Positions 1 to 5,092 of a stretch of 5,092 nucleotides of DNA are shown here, piece by piece. Origin of the DNA: Chlorobium sp. (GTDB taxonomy: Bacteria > Bacteroidota > Chlorobiia > Chlorobiales > Chlorobiaceae); assembly GCA_026193435.1 (NCBI GenBank), contig JAPHUN010000033.1, positions 1 to 5,092 on the forward strand, given 5' to 3'. The position numbers and the translations under genes were made by a program. The notes beneath the pieces are model-generated. The model saw only the letters and a program-made list of their open reading frames with translations. It searched no databases and had not been told where the DNA came from. The number at the start of each line of letters is the position of its first letter. Positions within the stretch are counted from its first letter, which is position 1.

Positions 1-203
1 AATTCGCAATGTATCGCATGAATGATATCAGGCTGCGTTAAAACGAGGATGTCATTATTGCCTTTCAGGTGATGACCGTGTGAGGCAAACCGCTCTCCCC
101 GGTAATCGTTTTCTTCGAGTTTGTATGTCTGGATCAAGGTGCCCATAGCGCCATCCAGAACAAGTATTCTTTTTTCAAGTAAGCTTGCCAGCGATTCCTT
201 CAT
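1..203 (-). CDS. metH: Cobalamin-dependent methionine synthase MetH, N-terminal fragment (runs off left edge)
   Basis: Translating the minus strand from the ATG at 203 gives 67 codons open to the window edge. The protein begins [20 protein letters not shown] and continues GTLIQTY, with YRGERF at about residues 34-39 and [10 protein letters not shown] at 46-55. This matches the start of the homocysteine-binding domain of MetH, whose E. coli counterpart reads RILVLDGGMGTMIQ, FRGERF and LKGNNDLLVL. The full enzyme is a cytoplasmic protein of roughly 1,200 residues that moves a methyl group from methyl-tetrahydrofolate through cobalamin to homocysteine, forming methionine. Only the first part of the homocysteine module is visible, so the zinc-binding cysteines, folate, B12 and reactivation domains cannot be checked. 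The start is well fixed: an in-frame TAA lies at 213-215, four codons upstream. The region before the ATG shows only a weak purine run (CGAGACA). The esterase gene ends 81 nt upstream in the same direction. No SAM or cobalamin riboswitch fits in that spacer. The alternative, a stand-alone homocysteine methyltransferase, cannot be excluded from 67 residues but is less likely. Confidence 0.93.
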   Translation of the reverse strand, partial: MKESLASLLEKRILVLDGAMGTLIQTYKLEENDYRGERFASHGHHLKGNNDILVLTQPDIIHAIHCE

Positions 204-284
204 TGTCTCGAATTACGTTCATAAAAATAAAAGGTTGAATATACGCATTCTCCATCAATTACCTGTTTTCACGCTAACGCCGGC

Positions 285-959
285 TCATCTCCCGGCATCC
301 CCGGAGCGCATGCGGGAGAGCCACTGCCGGATCGTCTCAAGCGTTTCAGCGTTGATCTCATGCCCCATGGCATACTCCCTGTAGGTAAGCGAGTCCAGAT
401 GATCTTTAAGCCAGGCTTCAGATATTCTGCCGTTGGATACCGGAAGAACGTCGTCATAGAGCCCGTGAACAACAAGAAACGGAAGCGTTCTGAAACGCTC
501 GGGATCCCTGTTGAAGAGCGAGGAGTGGTCGGGAAACTGGCCGCTCAGAGCGATAATGCCATGAAAGAGGGATGGTTCAGCAAGCGCGGAAAGGTAAGCC
601 ATAACCGAACCCTGACTGAATCCCATGAGCCAGATTTTTCCTTCAGGGGGTTTGTATTCATCGATAATATGACGAAGAAAGACAAGAAGCGTTTCCTTTG
701 CCGATCGTGCTTTTTCCCTGTCCACGCTGATTCCTTCGCTGGTAAACTCAAGAGGAAACCAGCCGTACATTTCAGGAGCGAGCTGCAGGGGCGCTCTGGG
801 ACTTATACTTCGCAGGTCGTTGTCGAGCAGAGAAGCAAGCTGTATGAGATCTTTTTCATTACTGCCGTAGCCGTGAAGCATAACCAGGATGTCACTGTTC
901 TCTTCTGACAGCGAAGGACTGTCAAGGTAGGTAAGTTCCGAATGTTTTCGCTGAAGCAT
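285..959 (-). CDS. Phospholipase/carboxylesterase-family alpha/beta-hydrolase
   Basis: A 224-residue cytoplasmic serine hydrolase of the Abhydrolase_2 (phospholipase/carboxylesterase, YpfH/acyl-protein-thioesterase-like) family. Visible elements in order: the oxyanion-hole strand MLHGYGS at 27-33; the PRAPLQ segment at 54-59, typical of the family; the nucleophile elbow GFSQGS at 113-118 with Ser115; HGLYDDVLPV at 165-174, where Asp169 is the probable acid; and GHEI at 199-202 with catalytic His200. The length suits the family (about 200-230 residues). It should hydrolyse small carboxylic or thio-esters; the natural substrate cannot be told from sequence. No signal peptide or lipobox is visible. 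The open frame continues upstream to 1205, but that extra 82-residue stretch translates a repeat-filled spacer and has no family counterpart, so I place the start at the ATG at 959, 27 residues before LHGYG. No clear Shine-Dalgarno precedes it (ACTCACCC). mnmA lies 381 nt upstream and metH 81 nt downstream, both on the same strand. Confidence 0.9.
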   Translation of the reverse strand: MLQRKHSELTYLDSPSLSEENSDILVMLHGYGSNEKDLIQLASLLDNDLRSISPRAPLQLAPEMYGWFPLEFTSEGISVDREKARSAKETLLVFLRHIIDEYKPPEGKIWLMGFSQGSVMAYLSALAEPSLFHGIIALSGQFPDHSSLFNRDPERFRTLPFLVVHGLYDDVLPVSNGRISEAWLKDHLDSLTYREYAMGHEINAETLETIRQWLSRMRSGDAGR

Positions 960-1141
960 GGGTGAGTTAGTAAGGCAAAAGTTAAAAGTTAAAAGTGATA
1001 GTAACGAGTGAAGAAAGTGACAAGAGTCAAAAGTCAAAAAGGCAAAAGGGAAAAGAAAGTGACCAGTGACCAGGGAGAAGATAAACTTCGAGAGAAAAGA
1101 GTCAAGAGCAAAGAGACGAGGGTAAGGATAAAAGGGCTGAA
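960..1141. repeat. Degenerate heptanucleotide array, left arm (purine-rich on + strand)
   Basis: On the + strand this stretch can be cut into 26 consecutive 7-mers without a phase slip. Examples are GTTAAAA twice (981-994), AGAGTCA and AAAGTCA (1023-1036), AAAAGGC, AAAAGGG and AAAAGAA (1037-1057), AGTGACC twice (1058-1071), and AGTCAAG, AGCAAAG and AGACGAG (1100-1120). By my count the first base is a purine in 22 of the 26. Adjacent units are more alike than distant ones, as expected if blocks of 7 nt duplicated locally and then diverged. The array begins immediately upstream of the esterase start codon. Degenerate heptamer arrays are known in intergenic regions of cyanobacteria (STRR sequences), and I infer the same kind of element here. 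I see no protein-coding or RNA gene in it; open frames crossing it on both strands are by-products of the 7-nt period and scarce stops. Confidence 0.8.
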
Positions 1142-1171
1142 CGGCGAGATAGCACGAATTTGTCCGGAAAA

Positions 1172-1189
1172 GGCGAAAGATTTTTCGCC
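1172..1189 (-). terminator. Hairpin between the two heptad arms; possible weak mnmA terminator or palindromic repeat core
   Basis: On the + strand GGCGAAA (1172-1178) and TTTCGCC (1183-1189) are perfect inverted complements around a 4-nt loop, giving a 7-bp stem. Weaker pairing continues outward with mismatches, to about 1166 and 1195. Read in the direction of mnmA transcription, the stem is followed by TTTTCC, so it resembles a weak intrinsic terminator about 150 nt past the mnmA stop codon. The short stem, broken U-tract and distance from the gene make this uncertain. It could equally be the core of a small palindromic intergenic repeat (REP-like) into or around which the heptad arms grew. 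The hairpin is seen directly; the terminator role is inference. Confidence 0.45.
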
Positions 1190-1342
1190 CCTGCCAATCA
1201 CCCATCTTCCATTATTCAACAGTAAATAGACATTCGCCATTTCCTGCCATTCTCTCTTCTCGTCTCTCAACTCTGGCTTCCGGCTTCCTCCAGGCTATCC
1301 CTCATTATTCACTATTCAATAGTCATTTCCCACTACCGACTC
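1189..1342. repeat. Degenerate heptanucleotide array, right arm (pyrimidine-rich on + strand)
   Basis: This stretch divides into 22 consecutive 7-mers in one phase. By my count C occupies the first position in 15 of them. Examples are CTCTCTT, CTCGTCT and CTCAACT (1252-1272), the exact tandem GGCTTCC GGCTTCC (1275-1288), and CATTATT CACTATT CAATAGT (1303-1323). On the minus strand it reads as purine-rich units such as AGTTGAG, AGACGAG and AAGAGAG, the same flavour as the left arm on the + strand; AGACGAG occurs exactly in both arms in opposite orientation. The arm runs up to the mnmA stop codon at 1341-1343. With the left arm and the hairpin between them it fills the whole 381-nt spacer. No gene is supported here. 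Confidence 0.75.
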
Positions 1343-2420
1343 ATTCGCTTAAGGCCTCAACGATGATCCCGCCTCCGATAACTTCGTCGCCTCTGTAGAA
1401 TACGACAGCCTGACCGGGAGTCACCGATTGTTTCGGTTTGTCGAAAATCACCTCAAACCTTTCTTTTCCGACCGGTACGATGGTGCATGCTTCCCCGGTA
1501 TCACGGTATCGTATTCGCGCGTCAGCTCTCGTCGATGTTTCCGGAGGGCTGATGCCGGTCCAGTTCATCTGACCGGCGATCAGTTTTCTGCATTGAAGCA
1601 TTGCTTTGCCGCCAACCCGGATCCTGTTCTTTTCCGCGTCCAGCCGGTTGACGTAGAGTGGCTCCGGGGATGATATGCCGAGTCCTTTTCGCTGTCCGAT
1701 AGTGTAGAATGGATAACCGGCATGATGGCCGATAACCTTTCCTTCAGTGTCGATGATCTCTCCTCCGGCCAGTTTTTCGGCAAGGCCGGGCCGGGCCGAC
1801 TTCACTACTTCCCTGTAGTCGTTATCCGGGACAAAACATATCTCCTGGCTCTCCTTTTTCTCCGCGGCTCTGACACCGAACCTGCGGGCAAGCTCCCGTA
1901 CTTCCTGTTTGGTGAGATTTCCGACCGGCAGAAGGGTTTTTGAGAGCTCTTCGCTGCTGAGCATCCAGAGAAAATAACTCTGGTCTTTCTGACTGTCAGT
2001 TCCTTTCAAAAGACGGCATTTTTCGCGGCTGCGGTCAATTCTGGCGTAATGTCCTGTGGCTACGAGGTTTGCCTGCAGAAGATCCGCTCCTTTGAGGAGC
2101 CCTTTCCATTTGATCAGTTTGTTGCATACCATACAGGGGTTGGGCGTTCTGCCGGAAAGATAATCCTGCTGGAAATAGTCAATGACATCCCTTCGAAAGC
2201 TGCCGCTCAGGTTGAGCGAGAAAACAGGAAAACGGAATTCTTTCCGGTCACTGATGATCAATGGAGATTTTTCAAGATGCAGACTGTCATCCGAATGATC
2301 CAGCACCTTGATATGCAGGCCTGTAACCCTGTACCCATTCTCAATGAGTATGCAGGCAGCCACAGCGGAATCAACTCCTCCGGAAATACCAACGACGACA
2401 TGTTCTTTTTCCTTCATCAT
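1341..2420 (-). CDS. mnmA: tRNA-specific 2-thiouridylase MnmA (TrmU)
   Basis: A 359-residue cytoplasmic enzyme that adenylates and thiolates C2 of the wobble uridine (U34) in tRNAs for Lys, Glu and Gln, using sulfur delivered from a cysteine desulfurase. Visible motifs: the N-type ATP pyrophosphatase loop SGGVDS at 13-18; [16 protein letters not shown] at 90-105; ATGHYARI at 121-128; KDQSYFLW at 145-152; and SQEICFV at 191-197. Cys99 aligns with E. coli Cys102 and Cys195 with Cys199, the two sulfur-handling cysteines. A cysteine (Cys96) sits where E. coli has Asp99, giving the CxxC form found in many MnmA proteins. The central-domain motif [10 protein letters not shown] (240-249) and the C-terminal beta-barrel (about 280-357) are complete, and the length fits the family (E. 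coli 368). ATG codons at 2420 and 2417 are adjacent; I use the first. The frame opens further upstream only inside the ETF-QO gene. ETF-QO ends at 2422, one base before this ATG, so the two genes very likely share a transcript. No good Shine-Dalgarno is visible (AGCTGAA). Confidence 0.97.
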   Translation of the reverse strand: MMKEKEHVVVGISGGVDSAVAACILIENGYRVTGLHIKVLDHSDDSLHLEKSPLIISDRKEFRFPVFSLNLSGSFRRDVIDYFQQDYLSGRTPNPCMVCNKLIKWKGLLKGADLLQANLVATGHYARIDRSREKCRLLKGTDSQKDQSYFLWMLSSEELSKTLLPVGNLTKQEVRELARRFGVRAAEKKESQEICFVPDNDYREVVKSARPGLAEKLAGGEIIDTEGKVIGHHAGYPFYTIGQRKGLGISSPEPLYVNRLDAEKNRIRVGGKAMLQCRKLIAGQMNWTGISPPETSTRADARIRYRDTGEACTIVPVGKERFEVIFDKPKQSVTPGQAVVFYRGDEVIGGGIIVEALSE

Positions 2421-2421
2421 T

Positions 2422-4095
2422 TCAGCTTGATCTGTAACCGGGGCCGCCTCCTCCCTCCGGAGGCACCCAGGTAATACTACCATACGGATCGATGATTTCA
2501 CAGGTTTTACAGTGCAGACAGTTCGAAGGCGACAGTCTGAGAAACGGATCGGCGTCATGATTGATTTCGTAGACTCCTGCCGGGCAGAAATGCTGGCAGG
2601 GGTTACCGAACGCTTCAGTACATTTTTTCAGGCAGATATCGGTAATAGCCTCTTTTTTTATCAGCAGATGACAGGGTTGGTCTTCTTCATGTACCGTTCC
2701 GGAGGCATAGAGGTCGGTGCTTTTTGAGAAGGTCGATGCATCGTCAGGCCTGAATGCGGCTTTTTTCTGTATCCAGTTCAGGTATGGCTTTTTGCCGGTA
2801 TCCGGTTTGTTTTCTGCTGGAGCTGCAGCTTTTTCAGCAAGCAGGAGAGCGGGTATTTTCAAAGAAAGACCTGCCTGCATGAGTCCTGTATAGAGACCGT
2901 TTTCAAATGCCTGCCGGTAATTTCCCGCCTTATGCATCTCTTTGTGTGCCGCAGAATTTTCAAGGCGTTCGCGATAGGAATGGAGCGCTTTTTCTGAAAA
3001 GTCATCCGTCAGCAGAGACGCAAAGAGTGTCTCTGCAGCCATAATGCCTGACTGCATTGCCAGGTGAAGGCCTTTCAGACGCTGCATGTTGACCAGACCT
3101 GCGGTTTCTCCGGTAAGCAGAAATCCGGGCCCTGAAGGCTTCGGCATAGCATGGAAACCTCCTGATGTAATGGTCTTGGCGCCAAACTGCATCAGTTGTC
3201 CGTCCCGGATGATGGAGCCAATGAACGGATGTTGTTTGAACAGCTGCAGATTGTAGTGGGAATCCACTTCCGGCCGCTCCGGTTCGGCTGAAGTGACAAA
3301 CCCGAGAGACACCTCAGTATCAGAGAAAGCATAGAGCCAGCCTCCTCCGTATATCGACGAAGGCAGCGGATAGCCGAACGTGTGCCGGACCTCACCGGCC
3401 TCGATTCTCCCTTCAGGTATTTTCCAAAACTCCTTGACACCGGTTTCATAGATCTGCTTCCGGCTCTCTTCCGAAAGAGCGAACGCACGATCCAGCTTGC
3501 GGAAAATCGAGCCGTGAGCACCTTCTCCCACAACGACAGCTTTTGCGTTGAGCCGCATTCCGGGTTCCGCTCCGGGTTTGGCGTTTCCTGCTTTGTCTAT
3601 ACCCTTGTCGTCAGTAATGACCCCGGTTACGCGGCCGTTTTCGATGACCGGTTCAACTGCGGCGGTGTTGTCGAATATGTTGATGCCCAGCGATTCCGCT
3701 TCTCCTGCCAGCCATGCTCCGAATTTACTCAGAGAGACAAGTCTGTTGCCCCTGTTGCGGAACGGTTCGGGAAGATAGGGTATCTGGATTTTTTTCTGTC
3801 CGAAGAGAAACCAGACCGACTCCCGGGTGACTTCGGCTTCGAGCGGGCACCCTCTTTGAAGGAAATCGGGCATGAACTGATCAAATACTGCAAGGTCCAG
3901 AATTGCGCCGGAAAGAAGGTGAGCGCCCACATACCTCCCTTTCTCGAGTATCGCAATTTCAGGTTCGAGGCTTTTTTTCGCCGATGCATTATGCCGGTTA
4001 ATCAGACGTTGCAGGTGAATGGCCGCAGTGAGGTTTGCCGGGCCGGCGCCCACGAACACAATATCAAAGTCGAGTGATTCTCTTTCAGTTGGCAC
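2422..4095 (-). CDS. Electron-transfer flavoprotein:(ubi/mena)quinone oxidoreductase (ETF-QO)
   Basis: A 557-residue flavo-iron-sulfur protein that takes electrons from reduced ETF and passes them to membrane quinone. In order: FAD-binding dinucleotide fold GAGPAN at 16-21; ILEKG at 49-53 followed by [11 protein letters not shown] (57-67), a family hallmark; second FAD segment [10 protein letters not shown] at 186-195; [14 protein letters not shown] at 329-342 and [12 protein letters not shown] (344-355), the quinone/FAD region; and a C-terminal [4Fe-4S] domain with FCPAGVYE (Cys504), CLHCKTC (Cys526, 529, 532) and [10 protein letters not shown] (543-552). All four expected cluster cysteines are present. 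GETAG has Glu where related proteins usually have Asp. There is no signal peptide; the family attaches peripherally to the membrane. The start is GTG at 4095, fixed by an in-frame TAA seven codons upstream and by the family-like opening [18 protein letters not shown]. No Shine-Dalgarno is visible. The mgtE stop lies 63 nt upstream without a clear terminator, and mnmA starts one base after this stop. No ETF alpha/beta genes occur in the window, so its electron donor is unknown here. Confidence 0.95.
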   Translation of the reverse strand: MPTERESLDFDIVFVGAGPANLTAAIHLQRLINRHNASAKKSLEPEIAILEKGRYVGAHLLSGAILDLAVFDQFMPDFLQRGCPLEAEVTRESVWFLFGQKKIQIPYLPEPFRNRGNRLVSLSKFGAWLAGEAESLGINIFDNTAAVEPVIENGRVTGVITDDKGIDKAGNAKPGAEPGMRLNAKAVVVGEGAHGSIFRKLDRAFALSEESRKQIYETGVKEFWKIPEGRIEAGEVRHTFGYPLPSSIYGGGWLYAFSDTEVSLGFVTSAEPERPEVDSHYNLQLFKQHPFIGSIIRDGQLMQFGAKTITSGGFHAMPKPSGPGFLLTGETAGLVNMQRLKGLHLAMQSGIMAAETLFASLLTDDFSEKALHSYRERLENSAAHKEMHKAGNYRQAFENGLYTGLMQAGLSLKIPALLLAEKAAAPAENKPDTGKKPYLNWIQKKAAFRPDDASTFSKSTDLYASGTVHEEDQPCHLLIKKEAITDICLKKCTEAFGNPCQHFCPAGVYEINHDADPFLRLSPSNCLHCKTCEIIDPYGSITWVPPEGGGGPGYRSS

Positions 4096-4158
4096 AGTGT
4101 TCAGTAGTAGTTGTTAATGATTCGCTTATGGGCAACAGTTCAACGATTTCAACAATCC

Positions 4159-5092
4159 TCAAAGCAATATCCCGCTCAGCAGGACGGTGGCTACACTGAA
4201 ATAGATGATAATGCCCGCGACATCGACGATTGTTGCGACAAAAGGCGCGGAAGATGTTGCCGGGTCAAGCCCCCATCGCTGCAGGAGAAGCGGAAGCATC
4301 GAACCGGCAAGTGTCCCGAGGAGAACGACACCGACAAGAGATATTCCGACGGTATAGCCGACGGTAAGCCATTCTATGTTATAGGACCCGAGAATGAACG
4401 ACCACAGAACAACCCTGAAAACACCGATGAAACCCAGAATGCTGCCGAGCGCGAGGCCAGAGAGAATCTCTCTTCTCATAATCCTCCACCAGTCTTTGAC
4501 GGTTATTTCACCGAGCGCGAGGGCTCGTATGATCAACGTGGCAGCCTGCGAACCGGAATTGCCGCCGCTCGAGATAATCAGCGGAATGAAGGTCGCCAGA
4601 ACAATCGCTCTTGCAAGCTCGTCTTCGAAAAATGCCATCGCTGAAGCGGTCAGCATTTCACCGAGGAAAAGCACAATAAGCCAGACGCCCCGCTTTTTTA
4701 TGACCTGTAGAAGAGGGATGTCCATGTAAGGCTCTTCAAGGGCTTCGATGCCACCGAATTTCTGGATATCCTCCGTCAATTCCTCTTCAGCGACATCCAG
4801 CATGTCATCGACCGTGACAATGCCGATCAGGTAGCCGTTGGAATCGACGACAGGCAGCGCGACCCGGTCATAGCGTTTAAATGTTTCAAGTGCTTCCTGC
4901 TGATCCTGGGTGGCGGTCAGCGTGATGATTTTTTCCTCTGAAATAAGCTCTTTTACATGTTTGTCCGGTTGGGAGAGCAGCAGTTCACGTGAAGCCAGTT
5001 CTCCGATAAGCTTGCCGTAGTCGTCGATGACGTAGATGACGTTCAGGGTTTCGCTGTCGTGACCGAATTTGCGGATATACTCGAGTACCTGT
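4159..5092 (-). CDS. mgtE: Magnesium channel/transporter MgtE, C-terminal 310 residues (N-terminus off right edge)
   Basis: The reading frame is open from the right edge to the TGA at 4159-4161, giving 310 residues of a protein usually about 450 long. Visible order: the end of the N-terminal cytosolic part and CBS domain 1 (about 1-45, with [20 protein letters not shown]); CBS domain 2 (about 46-100, [21 protein letters not shown]); the acidic plug/linker helix (101-125); then five hydrophobic helices at roughly 135-155, 162-180, 208-232, 245-272 and 283-307. Channel signatures are SGGNSGSQ at 175-182, IRALALGEI at 188-196 and [17 protein letters not shown] at 274-290; Asp290 corresponds to the pore aspartate (Asp432) of Thermus MgtE. 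MgtE is an inner-membrane homodimer that admits Mg2+, and the CBS and N domains close it when cytosolic Mg2+ is high. Start, promoter and any Mg2+-responsive leader lie outside the window. An internal ATG at 4803 follows CBS domain 2 and is not the start. Downstream genes run in the same direction. Confidence 0.96.
   Translation of the reverse strand, partial: QVLEYIRKFGHDSETLNVIYVIDDYGKLIGELASRELLLSQPDKHVKELISEEKIITLTATQDQQEALETFKRYDRVALPVVDSNGYLIGIVTVDDMLDVAEEELTEDIQKFGGIEALEEPYMDIPLLQVIKKRGVWLIVLFLGEMLTASAMAFFEDELARAIVLATFIPLIISSGGNSGSQAATLIIRALALGEITVKDWWRIMRREILSGLALGSILGFIGVFRVVLWSFILGSYNIEWLTVGYTVGISLVGVVLLGTLAGSMLPLLLQRWGLDPATSSAPFVATIVDVAGIIIYFSVATVLLSGILL

Noticed and set aside
204..284. 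Possible promoter or riboswitch ahead of metH (TATATT at about 236-241 and TTGATG nearby)
   Set aside because: The TATATT box has a TTGATG only about 9 nt upstream, too close for a standard -35, and 81 nt is too short for a SAM or cobalamin riboswitch; no conserved riboswitch core is seen.
360..908. Open frame of 182 codons on the + strand opposite the esterase
   Set aside because: It lies entirely antisense to a well-supported hydrolase gene, shows no recognisable motif, and its composition is what the opposite strand of a coding region gives.
980..1045. TTGACT-like -35 elements on the minus strand ahead of the esterase
   Set aside because: The TTGAC strings come from the repeated GTCAAAA units, and no matching -10 box lies at 16-18 nt, so they cannot be called promoters.
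1008..1270. Two small open frames (1008-1229 on +, 1034-1270 on -) inside the repeat spacer
   Set aside because: They translate the heptad array into Lys/Arg/Glu-rich or Ser/Leu/Phe-rich low-complexity sequence; the 7-nt period and lack of stops explain them.
960..1342. CRISPR array in the repeat spacer
   Set aside because: The units are 7 nt, contiguous and degenerate, with no 20-40 nt repeats separated by unique spacers and no cas genes.
2049..2474. Open frame of 141 codons on the + strand opposite mnmA and its junction with ETF-QO
   Set aside because: It spans the junction of two real minus-strand genes in antisense and has no family resemblance.
3382..4077. Open frame of 231 codons on the + strand opposite ETF-QO
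   Set aside because: It is antisense to the FAD domain of a clearly functional gene, is cysteine- and phenylalanine-rich without domain logic, and has no separate supporting context.
4159..4803. A short stand-alone membrane protein starting at the ATG at 4803
   Set aside because: The same frame continues upstream to the window edge and encodes two CBS domains of MgtE, so this ATG is internal.

Overview
The window carries five protein genes, all on the minus strand. Read in the direction of transcription (high to low coordinates) they are: a magnesium channel MgtE (N-terminus off the right edge), an electron-transfer flavoprotein:quinone oxidoreductase (ETF-QO), the tRNA 2-thiouridylase MnmA, a small alpha/beta-hydrolase of the phospholipase/carboxylesterase family, and the first 67 codons of cobalamin-dependent methionine synthase MetH (C-terminus off the left edge). 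No rRNA, tRNA, CRISPR array, transposase or phage gene is visible.

Organism. Composition is moderate, roughly half GC. The initiation regions lack clear Shine-Dalgarno sequences, and one long spacer is built of degenerate 7-nt repeats with a small palindrome. Together with the protein flavour this suggests the Chlorobiota (green sulfur bacteria such as Chlorobium or Prosthecochloris) or a relative in the Bacteroidota/Chlorobiota group. This is an inference from impression and context, not a demonstrated assignment.

Layout. 5092-4159: MgtE, from the first CBS domain through the five-helix channel. 4158-4096: a 63-nt spacer with no convincing terminator. 4095-2422: ETF-QO, starting at GTG. One base separates its stop from the ATG of mnmA (2420-1341), so these two are almost certainly co-transcribed. 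1340-960: a 381-nt non-coding spacer, the most unusual part of the window. It consists of two heptad-periodic arrays, purine-rich on opposite strands, either side of a hairpin at 1172-1189. 959-285: the esterase. 284-204: an 81-nt spacer. 203-1: the start of metH.

Function. The genes are housekeeping or metabolic and do not form one obvious pathway: Mg2+ uptake, electron delivery from reduced ETF to the quinone pool, wobble-uridine thiolation, ester hydrolysis, and methionine synthesis. No novel multi-gene system is seen. The points most worth following are the bipartite heptad array, its effect on the esterase start call, and the presence of ETF-QO if the host really is a green sulfur bacterium.
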